Shown: positions 23,701-34,173 of the stretch, one piece after another
Layout of the letters: each line of letters starts with the position of its first letter
How positions within the stretch are numbered: the stretch's first letter is position 1
DNA from: Gavia stellata
Lineage: Eukaryota > Chordata > Aves > Gaviiformes > Gaviidae
Length of the DNA stretch: 64,000 nt
Direction of reading: 5' to 3'
NCBI RefSeq assembly: GCF_030936135.1
Contig: NC_082613.1
Coordinates: forward strand, 1,302,001-1,366,000
Translations under genes and position numbers: made by a program
The notes under the pieces: model-generated
Told to the model about the DNA's origin: nothing
Database searches by the model: none
The model's input: only the letters and a program-made list of their open reading frames with translations

Positions 23701-26700
23701 GGCCCGGAGCCACACGGGCGCTGCGGCACCGCTGGCACCAAACTGCCTGAGCACCGGCATCAGCCCGACCCCGCGCTGGGACACCAGTCCGGTCCACGCT
23801 GGGATGCACTGGCAGAGCCTCATGGTACCAGGGCCAGTCCCAGGCCACCCCTCATGGTCAGAGCACAGCGACTGGGAGGCCCCGTTCAGCTTCAACCCCT
23901 CCGGCGTTACTGCAACGGTGCAAAGGGGACAGGTCAGGCTGCAAGTGCCGGAGGGCTGACGATGCCTCCCCGGGAGCTGCGGTCATGGGTCTTGCCCCGT
24001 GCTCCGTCCAAGGGCCGGCAGCCTGTCAGCACAGCACAGCCTGCACAGGCCAGGGATGATGGTAACACCTTTACTGCGCCATATAACCACATCAGTGAGT
24101 CCCCAAGGCGGCTGAGTGGGCCTGGGATGGAGAAGTGCCGACAGCAAAGCTTCGCAGCTCGGCACCTCATCCGAGCCCGGCCGTGCCGTGCACTGGGCGA
24201 GGGGCCTGCGAGCGGAGCCTCTCTGAGTGTCAGGTGAGTGGCATCTCCTCGGCGGGGAGGCTGAGGACCACCTCAGTGTCCGGCATGCACCTGAGAGAGA
24301 GAGGAGAGTTAGGAGGAGCAAAGCAAAGAGTGGGAATGAGCCGCCGTGTTTCGGCCGGTTTGGTGCGAGGAGGAGGAGAAGCTCCTGCACAGCCAGGGCG
24401 GGAGGTGGGTGACAGCTGCGGTGCTCTGTGCAGCCCACCCAGAGCTCGGAGGCGTCCCATCCCCTGCATGGGGCGGGTGGGGGAAGCCTGCCTTGGGTCT
24501 GCTGTGCCACTTTCTCTGTGTCCCCAGGGTCCGGGACTGGTTTTCAGCGGGGAGGGCCCAGACACTTGTTCTGGGACACAGGACAAAGTAAGCAGCCAGG
24601 GGAACAGGGGGAAAAACCCTTTAATACCAGATGAGGGTTGTTGTGCACAGCTCCTGTTGAGCATGAACCAGAGCCCGGCCCGACCTCGAGCTCACCCCAG
24701 CACTATTTTGCTTTTTGGTTCACTCTTCATGGTCTACCCCAGCCACTAACCGCTCTGCCTACAAAAGAAATCGTCTCCAAGCCTGAGCCCTGCTCCACGG
24801 CCCTGTCTTAGACCGCGCTCGCGACTGAGCCCTCTGCAAGGCGGGCTCGGTGCTCGCTGGCCTTCCCGGAGAGGCAGAGCCAGATGTAATCCCTGTGGCT
24901 CTTAGAGGGAGAAGGAATGAAATTAGCCACCCCGCACTGTCAATCCCGAAAGACAAACAGAAGCGGAGAAAGCCCGCCGGAGCAGCCATGTACATCTGCT
25001 TTCTCGCAGAGAGAGGACAAGCACAGCAAGCTGGGCTTGCTCAGAGCTGCGCTCATCCATCTCTGTCTCAGTCCAGGACAAACTGTGCGTCCGGTGTGTC
25101 CCTAGCACAGGGCTTGAAGCTGCTGGCGAAGTCCGCCCGGCTTCCCTTGAAGCAAGAGGATTTTTAACGAGGGGAAACTGAAATGCAGATGGGAACGGAT
25201 ATGCAGGGGGTTACAGCTCCTCCGGGCTCCACACGCTGCCAGCAGCACACAGGGACCCAAGGGGGGCCAGCAAGAGTCCTGGCCTCCTACGCACCCTTAC
25301 GCTTCCAGGCTGAGCTCAGCTCGTGTCCGATTTTGCTCTTTCAAGAAGCAAATCCGGTGTCTGGAACCAAAGGGTTAATTAGGAGAAACGAAGGGCTGGT
25401 GAAGTCGTGTGAAAAGTTGCAGGGAGGTCAGTGGGAAAGGGCTGAGGGATGGCGGAGAGGGCTCTGGCACGGGCTCCCGCCTGTCAGGGCGGGTAAGCAC
25501 CAAATGCCTGACTTGTGATGTTACAGAAACTTTCCACTTGGGCCTTCCTGCTATTTTTAACTCTGCTCCCAGCCGCTCAGTAACCCCAGCCCCACCAGCT
25601 GTCGAGGCTAATTAATTCCCTTTTTTTATCATTTTTTTTTATCGGAAAAAAATTAAGTTGCAGTAATCCATCAGGCAGCCGCTCGCTTCCCTGCCGCGGT
25701 CTCCTGACACGTTCCAGGCTTTTCCTCCTGCTTCGGCTCGTGCCTCTGCAGCGCTGCAGCCATACCTGGCTTCCAGCTCAAACCCAGGCCCCGGAGCAGG
25801 AGATCCAGCCCCTCTTGTCGCCTGCAGCACCACCGGTTTGCTGAGTGAGCGTCTGCTCATCCCAAGGGATGATAATTTCATGCAAAAGAACCCCTGTGTG
25901 CGTGTGAGGTGCGGAGGAGCCGAGGGGCTGGCCTGCATCTGCAGCGGCGGGACCCGCTGGAAAGGAATGACTCCGTTAACAGACGTCTCTGTGCCGAGAA
26001 CAATTTGTATAGGCAGTTGCTGTAAATAAACGCTCATATGCACGCTGTTTTGCACACAACTACAGGTTTCAGGCTACAGCATACTCAAGATTTAAACACA
26101 TTTGACCCATTTTTTCCTCAGGATTGTAACCCTGGTCAGCGGACAGCACAGAAAGCCAAGGCACCTCAGCAGCTCTAAATCATTTGTGATTTTTGTGATT
26201 TGTCCTGTCCTGGGCAGGACCCCGCTGCCACGAGACAAGGGGCAGCGTTACACCTTCAGCCTGCTGTGGGTATGGTGGAAAATAGCTTGTCACAGCTGGC
26301 TGTTGGTACGCTTCAGCCTAGACTTGGCCAGTCTGGGTCTGTCCCTGGAGAGGAGAGCCCAGTATTCCTGTGACTGAGCTGGCAGGGCCTTCTCCCCATC
26401 ACCGCGAAGTGAGGATTCGCCTTACCCTTTGTAATTCTTATATCCAGTATCAGCACAGCGCACGCTGGTAAACGGGAGTGGGGATTACCCACAACCTCCA
26501 CTTGGGAAGTAATTAGCTACCAGTGAACTGGGACAGGGAAAGAGCAGTGAGAAAGATAACGAAGTTTTGCCCTTTTGCTGCCAGGCAACGTTGCCAATGC
26601 ATTTTTTTACAGATGAGGGAAACGGCTGCCCATCTTTGTTCTCACGGAGCGCTGGTGCCATTTCACACAACCAGCAAGGCGGCTCTAGATGGACAAGACC

Positions 26701-27130
26701 TGCCTCGACAGGGATGCTCCTCACGAGCCTGTCCCCTTCCCTCAGTTTTGTTTCCCAACCACAAAGTGAAAACCACAATAAAGAGTCAGCATAGGCACAA
26801 GGGCCTTGAAAAGCTCTGCTGGTCCTGACTGTCCCTGGCTGCAGCCACTATTAGTCTCCACTTGCAGGGAAGCCCAGAAGAGAGATGTGATGTCACCAAG
26901 GATCAGTATTAGAGTTGTGGCTAGTTTCTAGCTGCTCTCAGGCAAGACCACGAGACCCTGCAGCCATCTTCCCAAGCAGAACCCAACGTAACTGTGGGTT
27001 TATAACCCAGGCTGGGTGTAGGTTTAAAAACAACGCCTGTGAAAATGATGGGGTAAGGTTATTAGCACTCAGTGCCAGAGACCCCGCAGCCCAAGGACGC
27101 AGAGAAAGGGCTGTGCACGCCCACTGACCA
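23700..27130. other. Gene-poor interval between REM1 and C20orf96
   Basis: About 3.4 kb with no recognisable protein domain. Composition falls from GC-rich to AT-richer rightwards. It holds a MEF2/E-box/homeobox motif cluster at 25551-25617, T-rich runs at 25620-25645, and a splice-like signal at 24233 that reads as a strong donor on the plus strand. In human the neighbouring genes on both sides of this junction are beta-defensin clusters; no defensin-like six-cysteine exon was seen here. Confidence 0.5.
25551..25617 (-). promoter_or_regulatory. Candidate muscle-type enhancer motifs upstream of REM1
   Basis: CTATTTTTAA at 25551-25560 is a perfect MEF2 consensus. The E-box CAGCTG is at 25596-25601 and the homeodomain core TAATTA at 25609-25614, all within 67 bp and about 2.6 kb upstream of the REM1 ATG. 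REM1 is a muscle- and heart-expressed gene, so a link is plausible. Short motifs occur by chance; assignment to REM1 is inference. Confidence 0.3.
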
Positions 27131-27133
27131 GCC

Positions 27134-30100
27134 TTACTTCGGTCTGCGGAGAAGAACGTCAGCAAAGATCAGCTCTCTTGGGTCTCTTGCGCTCTGGCGG
27201 AGTGTCTGGATGCTTCTCTTCAGCTCACCAATCTCCTCCTCCAGGTCCTTAATAATCTGAATGAATGACATTTCTACAAGTACTTTGCAATAGACACAGG
27301 AATAAAAGTTTTACAGGTTTTGCAAACAGCAGAGCTAGAAAACATCCCTCGTGCAAGTAAGCCCCTACAGGCTTCCTGAAATACCTGCTGGACTGCTCCT
27401 CCTCAGGAGGCCCTACCAGCCCACTGACTCCAGTGGAAATGGAAGGCAACGTACCCCACTAAGGCAGACAAAATCCTCACAAAGGGCAAGGGCTGAGGGT
27501 GGCTGGCTCTGCTGCACTGCTCTGGTTCCTCCCCAGCTTGCTCACCTCTCTTTGCCTCAGTATTTCACGTCGCAGAACGTGATTGTTTATCGCCATCTGC
27601 TTCAGGCCATCCTGCTGCAGCAACATTTCCTGCGTGGATGAAGACAAGAAAACCAGCTGAAGAAACTCCACAGTAACCACCAGCATGAAACCCTGCCGCT
27701 GCCGGGTGCCAACGCTGGCTGCGTCCAGTTGCGTCACTCTTCAAGGAAATGATTTCTGCTCGAATAAGGTTTGGGTTCTGGCTCTGGAAAGAGCCTGTCA
27801 TTGAGATCACATTGTGCTGATCACGGATCAAGGCTGAGGAACTCGAGAGATCCAGTTCAGTTTCCCAGGAAAAGCTTATTAATGTTGCTTGGGTAACTTA
27901 TATCATCCATGCTTACAAATTCACCTGTAAAAGGGTTAAGCAGTTCTACATCAGAGCAGGCTGTAAATGGAGTCAGTAATTAATATTTTCTTAGTGCTCT
28001 CAAGCTGCTAACCCAGGAAAAGTACTAAGCACATCATGCGAGCAGGAACCGCACAACCGGAGTTCCTCCTATTTTGGGAAGAACGACAGCAGTCCCTGCT
28101 CTGTAGTGCTGCATATAGTTTAATTTCCTCATGAATTTATTACAAACATATGTGCGCTGCTACAGTGGTGTCACAGCCAATTAGCGAAGCAGCTACCTAA
28201 ATAATGTAATAAAACAGGGACCATAAAAGCAGGGTGAATGCTGGGTCACAGCGCACTCACCTCCATGTGGCAAACTCTCAGGAGCGAGTCTGAGAATACT
28301 TCAACACATCAGACTGCAGCAGCAACTCAGAAACGCTTCTCATGTACCCTCCCAGCCTGACAAACAGCTCCAGTATGGCATCAGGAGGGGAGCAGTGATG
28401 CTCTGTTACATTTTGGGCGCTGGCTGCACCGTGCTATTGCTAATGGGCAATGTGTGGCAGCCCCTGCCTTGTCTCCCAGTTCCCAGAAACTGATCCCCCT
28501 TGCTGGGACATCACATGAACTCCACAAACCTTCATGACTTTCTGTAATAGTGCCTCTTGTTCTGCCCGTGCCTTCTCTTCCAATTCCTCCAAGACGGCCT
28601 TCCCCATTTCTTCTGTCTTGTCTATCTCCTTCTGAGAACGGCAGGAAGCAGTGCACAGAAACAACGGGAGCGTTAGGCAAGAAAACCATTGCATTCCTTC
28701 CTCCCACTGCCCTTTCCCTCCTCCCTGGCAACGCTGCAGGGAAGGAGAGTTCTCAGCACCTGCTGTTGCTCCTTCAGGTTCTGGATGCTGCGCTGCAGAA
28801 GGACTATCTGGACGGCTTGTTCCGGATACTGCCCATCGATGTAGGTCCGCAGCACGCCGAGCTCATCCTGGAGAACCTGTACCTTTGATGTGACTTCATT
28901 CAGCTGCTGCTGTAGCTCTGATTGAAAGTCAAACCAGAAAATCTCAACCCAGGGGTTCCAGAGCTTCACTTGTTCACTGAGCTAAGGAGTCTGTCCCGCA
29001 TTTGCCTGAGCCCTTCTCTACAGAGATTACACACCCTGTGGGGAGTGGGAACAGCCACCCCGAGTCAGACCACCTTGACCAGATCCTGCCCCAACGGGAC
29101 GGTGCAAACAGCTGCCAAGGAGGCGATTCTTCCGACCCCCTGGAGTGCAGGCTGCCAGGTGTCACGGGGCTCTCTCCCTCCTGACAGGCTGACGGGAAGA
29201 TCATCCCCACAGAGCAAACGGGATTCATTTTCAGAAATGGAACCGTTTGACATTTGTAAGATCAACACAGTGCCTTTAATCTACGAAGATGGAAAGCAAA
29301 GGTAACACGATTGTATAGACCGCACTTCATAGCAATGTGGGCAACTCACTTCCCAGATTCTTTTCCATTGTTTTTTCCATCTCCTGGAGCTCCGCCCTTG
29401 CTGTATCCAGCCGGTTCCGATTGACAGTCTGCACCATTGCCTTGACCCTCTGTCGGTATCAGATTTTATACTGTCGGTATCAGATTTTCTCAGTATTTCA
29501 GCTGGAGCTGAGGACATTATGGAGGAGGGATGGATTTGGGCTGTTACAGGGCTGACTACTATTGCTTGGGACAGTTACAGTCAGGGTGCTCTCACGGCTT
29601 TAAAACATGGGCACAAAACAAGAGCACCTCACAGGATCTTTGGGCATTGGAGAGCTCCCCCCAGGACGGGAGATGCTCCAGTCACACTCGGTGCGGTGGA
29701 AGGGGCCGGGCAGGACCTGATCCTTCTCCAGTACTAATGGGAGTAATGGGAAAATCTGCATTCTGCTGAATTGGGTCTGTAGGCCAACCCTAAAGCCTCA
29801 CCTGAAATACTTCATACTGCTGCAGCAAGACCCTTGCTTGCTTGGCAGTGCTGTCGTCAGTGTGCTGGATGTCCTTCATCAGCCGGCAGTTGGTCTCTGC
29901 CAGGCAGGCACTGCGCTGCTTCAGCTCCTCGATGGCATTTTTCTTCAGATTGGTTAGATTCTACGGGAATTTGTGGATTAAAGGGTTGCGGATTCCACCA
30001 GTTCCACCAGCCCCAAGTTTTCTTAGCATCGTTTGCCGTCCCCGGGACATTGCTGTCCCATGGTAACAGCACCAACAAGGCCCTGGCCATCCTGGCATCG

Positions 30101-31931
30101 CACAACTAACCTCAGCCTCGGTGCTGAGGCACTTCCCCCATACAGCACAGCCCTGCTCCCACGTTCCTTACTGCCAGCTGCAGGATCACCGTCTCTTTTA
30201 TAACCATCTTGCACCTACTAAAAAGCTGTGGCCATGTCCTCCATCTCAACCTTCTCTTTGCTAGACTGAGAAAATCTGATACCGACAGTCTTTTCTAACA
30301 GGTTACATTTCCTAAATCTCATCCCTCTTACTGCTACAGTCTGGACTCTCTCCCGGTTTCTCTTAATTTTTCTTGATAGACAATATCAAGGTTAGATTTC
30401 ACCAGCATTAAGCGGAGCAGCATAATTACCTCCAGTGTATTAATAAATAAACACGTGCCATTTTGCAAAAGTGAGTCATTCCGCTAGAATTTCCTCCCTA
30501 AAGGCAGGCAGGGTAACTGTACGGATTTGCTACCTACCTCCCAGCACTGGATATTTGTGACACGTACCGTGGTAATTTTGACCTCTTCCAGGGTTTTAGC
30601 TAATTCAGCCTTCTTGAGCGCTAATTTCCTCTGAGTAAAACTTCTGTATTTCTCTTGGGATGATGATGTCTCCGAAGGCAAGGGTGTTTTTCTACTCAGC
30701 ATAAATGCAACTGGTAAAACAAAAAAGAAGCCTGTGCTTATTTCACAGTCCAGTTTTAACGCCTTACATCTACTGTCTCCTGTCATATGTGGCTGAGGGA
30801 AATATAAAGAACAACTGAGAGACTGAATTCAAACCTTCTACAGCCCCAGCAACAGCAGCTCACAGTTACAGCCCAGGAGCCGAGCCTACAAAGCGCTCCC
30901 TGGCCTTTTCTAGTTCTTCCCCTTTATTCTCAGCATTTCCCCTTGGGTAATTTTCTTTTTGTGGCTTGTGCTGTATGTCTCCCAGCAGAAAGCACTGGGT
31001 TAATGCAAAAGCGGCACCAGCGAGCAGGGGCAGCAGGGCAGCGTACAAGGGAATCTCTCCCAACCTGGCTTGTTCTTCTCCTCTTTCTTCTGCTTGTCCT
31101 CATTGGTGAGCGGTGGCAAAGTCAACCTGCGGGCTGGAGATTTCCTCTCCTCTGCATCTGCCTTCTGCCGTTTGCTGTAATCCTAAACTCAGCACGACAG
31201 CAGCACAGAAAAGATGGGGAGTCAGAGGAGGTTTGCGAGCAGAGACCTCGCTGACGTGACCCACAGTTCCGACTCCCCTCCGCAACTCCTCTGGGGCTTC
31301 CAGGAGAGCCTTTGTGCCCTTCACCAGCAGCAAGTCTCAGGTCTGTTTGAGAGACGCTGCGTTTGTGACCACACTGCTGTAAATGCCATAAACCCCACGG
31401 GAACAAGAGACTTACTGTTCTCTCGAGCTCCTCCACGACACTCGGGACCGGGCCCTTTGCACCCATCTCCGCGCAGGCTCTGGAAGGAAAAAGCGAAACC
31501 CCGGCGAGGATGCTGAGCCCCACAGCTCTGTCCGTCCCCACGGACAAGCCTCTGTGGGTCCAGTCAGGGCAGAGGGGCAGCGACACCCCCGGGGCTATGG
31601 CACCCTTAGGGAGCCCCACCTTCACCGACCTCCCCTGCCCCACGGGGAGCCCCCTACCCATCCTCCCTGCCCCACGGGGAGTCCTCCTGCCTGTCCCCCA
31701 CGGGGACACCCCCCGGCCCGCTCCTTTGTCCCTCTGGGAGTCCCCCTGCACCCCGGGGATCCCCCCTTCGCCACGGCCCCCCGCCATCCTTCCGCCCCCC
31801 GGGGATGCCCCGTACCCCATGGCCCCCCGGGGATGCCCCCGTACCCCATGGCCTCCCGCCATCCTCCTGCCCGCCCCGGGGGTCCCCCTGTACCCCGCGT
31901 CCCCGCCTCCCGGCCCCGGGTCGGTCTCCAT
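27134..31931 (-). CDS. C20orf96: C20orf96 orthologue, coiled-coil protein, 10 coding exons
   Basis: Function unknown; the mammalian protein is a coiled-coil protein (DUF4618 family, as I recall). Exons in transcript order: 31931-31894 (tentative), 31479-31416, 31182-31065, 30710-30568, 29960-29802, 29449-29350, 28917-28760, 28631-28530, 27629-27546, 27256-27134. All join in phase to about 362 residues (human about 363). The recognisable core is LGVLRTYIDGQYPEQAVQI in exon 28917-28760, resembling human FLRTYVEYEYPIKSLQI. Heptad-rich helices such as LKKAELAKTLEEVK and LEELEEKARAEQEALLQK predict long coiled coils. The N-terminus is basic and charged, with no signal peptide or membrane span. If the first exon is wrong, translation can begin at ATG 31466 (MGAKGPVPS), giving 345 residues. 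A possible TATAAA poly(A) variant lies at 26999-27004 (minus). Confidence 0.85.
29450..30289 (-). repeat. Inverted repeat flanking one C20orf96 exon, with a 21-bp-period direct repeat at one arm
   Basis: Positions 29470-29494 are the exact reverse complement of 30265-30289 (25 of 25). The core AAAATCTGATACCGACAG (18 nt) also occurs in direct orientation at 29450-29467, 21 bp from the copy at 29471-29488. That extra copy supplies the CCGACAG acceptor of exon 29449-29350. The arms enclose the exon 29960-29802. No clear target-site duplication flanks the arms. Confidence 0.9.
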
Positions 31932-31993
31932 GGCGACAGCAGGCCGGTGCGGAGGCCGGGCGGGGCCCGCCATCACGGGAAGGGGCGGGAGGG

Positions 31994-32007
31994 GCGCCCC
32001 CTGCCGG
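31994..32007. promoter_or_regulatory. CTCF-like site near the C20orf96 5' end
   Basis: GCGCCCCCTGCCGG, whose reverse complement CCGGCAGGGGGCGC fits the CTCF core. It lies 60-75 bp upstream of the tentative C20orf96 ATG, inside the CpG island. Confidence 0.4.
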
Positions 32008-32059
32008 CTCCGCCCCGGCGCCGCACGGCAGGAGCCCGGGGGCAGAGGGACGGGATCCA

Positions 32060-33700
32060 CCGGGACGGGAGCTGTCGGAGCGGACAGCCCTGCGGCACGG
32101 GCCCTGTGGGACGGGGACTCGCTGCTTGCGGGGCGGTTGGGGCTGGGAGGGAGCAGACCCCGCGGCGGCAGCGCGGGGCGAGGGTCGGCCGCCCCGGAGA
32201 GCCCGGAGGATGGCGGCGGCGGCGCACGGCACCGGCGGGCACGGGGCAGCCGCTTCAGGGCCGCTCAGCTCTGTTCTGCGCTACCGGCGTTGCCGGGCTA
32301 ATGCACGCTCACCCGGTCCCGCCCGCGGGGCCGGGCGCGAAGCCCTGTGGGTCAGGGGGAATGGCCGAGCAGGTGCCCGGTGCCAGGAGCCGTGCTGGAG
32401 CTGCGTGGCGGGTGCCCGGTGCCGGGCACGGTCCCCGGCCACGGCGGGCGGGAACGGCTCGGGCAGGCGCCGCCCGCAGGCCCCGGCCTGCCAGGCCCCG
32501 TGCGCGGCCCAGCGCGATGGGGGAGCCGCGGTGGGGGGGTTGTGTGGTGTTCCCCCGGCAGCGGGGCTGCGGAGGGGCGTGGGCAGGGCCCAGGGGCCCA
32601 GACCGGGCCCGCGGGAGGGCAGGCCCCGGGGCAGGCCGCAGTGCCCGGGGTAGGCCGCGGGCGGCGGCGGGGCCCCGGGCCCCGCTCGGGCCCCTGTTAC
32701 CACAGCAACTGGCGGCGGCGGCGCAGCCAATGGGCGCGCGCCCTGCGGCGGGCCCGCGCCCCGCGGCAGCAGCCAATGGGCGCGGCCCCTGGCGGGCAGC
32801 CCGCGGTCTCCGGGGCAACAGGGCCGCCGCCGCCGCGCCATTGGTGCCGCCCGCAGCCCCGCGGAGGGGGCGGGGCCTGGCCGGGAGGGGCGGGGCCTGG
32901 CTGGGCCGGGCCGCGCCGCGGGGGACAAGGCCCCACTCGTGGCACCGGGGCAGCCGCGTGGCCGCCGCGTGGGCAGCGCATTCCCCGCCCGGCAGTCCCC
33001 GTCCCCGCCGCGAGCCCAGCCCCGGGGAGACGCCGTTGGGGAGCGGCGGGGGGGGGGACACACACGACACACACGACGCGTCCCCGAAGGCACCGCGGCC
33101 TTCCCACGCCGCGGGGGGCCGAGCGCTGCACGTGCCAGCGGGACGGCACGGGGGCTGTCCCGGGCCGGGGCTCTGCCGGGGGGACCGGGGAGAGTGGGCG
33201 CCCCGGGAGCCCGGTGGACCGGCAGGGGCGGGGTCCGGGAGCCGCGTCCCGGGGGGAGGCTCAGCGTCCCGGCGGGGCAGAGCCGTGCCCGGGCCGGGGT
33301 GCAGCTCCCAGGGGGCCGTGAGGGGCGTGGGGGCTCCCGGGGGTGCCCACGTGCGGGGGTAGGGGGCACCGGGGACACCGGGGTGCCCAGACCGGGGGAG
33401 CGGCGGGTGCTGGCAGCAGCGGGGCATCGCGGGCGGGTACCGGCGGGCACGGGGAGGTACCGGGGTGCCCAGGCCGGGGTACCGGGACGCTCGTGTGAAG
33501 GTACCGGGGGTCACCGGGGTGCGGCGGCGGCCGTACCGGGGGGGTACCGGGGCGTGCCGCCCTGCCATTCTCTCCAGCAACCCCTCTCCGGAGGGCGCCC
33601 ATTGGCGGAGCCGGATCTTCCCCCCCGCCCCGCGGCCAATGGGCCGGGGGGGGGCGGTGCCTCCCATTGACAGAACCGGCGCGGCGGTGTTTACCGGGGG
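32060..33700. other. CpG island between the divergent C20orf96 and SOX12 genes
   Basis: About 1.6 kb of extreme GC content. It contains an NF-Y type CCAAT cluster at 32727-32731, 32773-32777 and, reversed, 32840-32844, and a GTACCGG-rich minisatellite-like stretch at 33437-33550. Long open frames on both strands (hundreds of codons rich in Gly, Pro, Arg, Ala) are explained by the scarcity of AT-rich stop codons and are not called as genes. The human gene ZCCHC3, which lies in this interval, was not found. Confidence 0.6.
33437..33550 (+). repeat. GTACCGG-rich degenerate minisatellite upstream of SOX12
   Basis: GTACCGG recurs at 33437, 33457, 33479, 33501, 33533 and 33544, mostly followed by further G runs. 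It lies 165-280 bp upstream of the SOX12 TATA box. Confidence 0.85.
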
Positions 33701-33745
33701 CGGAGCGGCGGCGCCTATAAGAGCGGCACCGGGGGGGCGTGCGGC
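33597..33745 (+). promoter_or_regulatory. SOX12: SOX12 core promoter: TATA box with CCAAT and GC boxes
   Basis: TATAA at 33716-33720 (context CCTATAAGAG) sits about 455 bp upstream of the SOX12 ATG. Reversed and forward CCAAT boxes at 33601-33605 and 33636-33640 and GGGGGCGGAG near 33697 lie 75-115 bp upstream of it. From TATA spacing the transcription start should be near 33745. Confidence 0.65.
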
Positions 33746-33847
33746 TGCCGGGCTGCCCGCACCGCCCCCGCGCACCCCCCGACCCGCTCCCGTCGCAGCG
33801 GCCCCGCACCCCACCCCACCGGAGCATCCGCTGACTCAACCGGGGGA

Positions 33848-33945
33848 GCGTCCCCGGGCCGGTGCGGAGCGTCCCCGAGCGTCCCCGGGCCGGTGCGGAG
33901 CGTCCCCGAGCATCCCCGGACCGGACCGCTGCGGAGCATCCCCGA
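33848..33945 (+). repeat. 31-bp tandem duplication in the SOX12 5' leader
   Basis: Positions 33848-33878 and 33879-33909 are identical 31-bp units (start GCGTCCCCGGGCC, end GCGTCCCCGA). A third, degenerate copy follows at 33910-33945. The stretch lies in the inferred 5'UTR, between the TATA box and the start codon. Confidence 0.9.
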
Positions 33946-34088
33946 GCCGGAGACCGCCGGCCGGGCCCGGGACCCCCTCCGGAGCATCGCAGCGGCCGCC
34001 GCCCCGGCGGATCCGCTCCCGCCGTGCGCCCCCGGGCCCCGGCGCGGTCCCCTGCGCCCCGCCCCGCCGCCGCCGCCCGCTCCGCACA

Positions 34089-34115
34089 ATGGGGGCGGCG
34101 CGGTGCGGCGCGTAG
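34089..34115 (+). CDS. Short upstream ORF in the SOX12 leader (8 codons)
   Basis: ATG at 34089 reads M-G-A-A-R-C-G-A and stops with TAG at 34113-34115, 58 nt before the SOX12 ATG. Its context CACAATGG has A at -3 and G at +4, a good initiation context, so it may reduce SOX12 translation. No conservation evidence is available here. Confidence 0.4.
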   Translation: MGAARCGA

Positions 34116-34173
34116 CGGCGGGCGGGGAGGCGGCGGCGGCGGCGACGGCGGCGGGGGGGTCCCGGGCCCCGGC

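Noticed and set aside
24079-24088. CArG-like box CCATATAACC
   Set aside because: Lacks the terminal GG required for an SRF site.
31554-33362. 602-codon plus-strand open frame rich in Pro, Gly, Arg and Ala
   Set aside because: It lies in a CpG island where stop codons are rare by composition, has no domain, and overlaps promoter elements. Equally long frames exist on the other strand.
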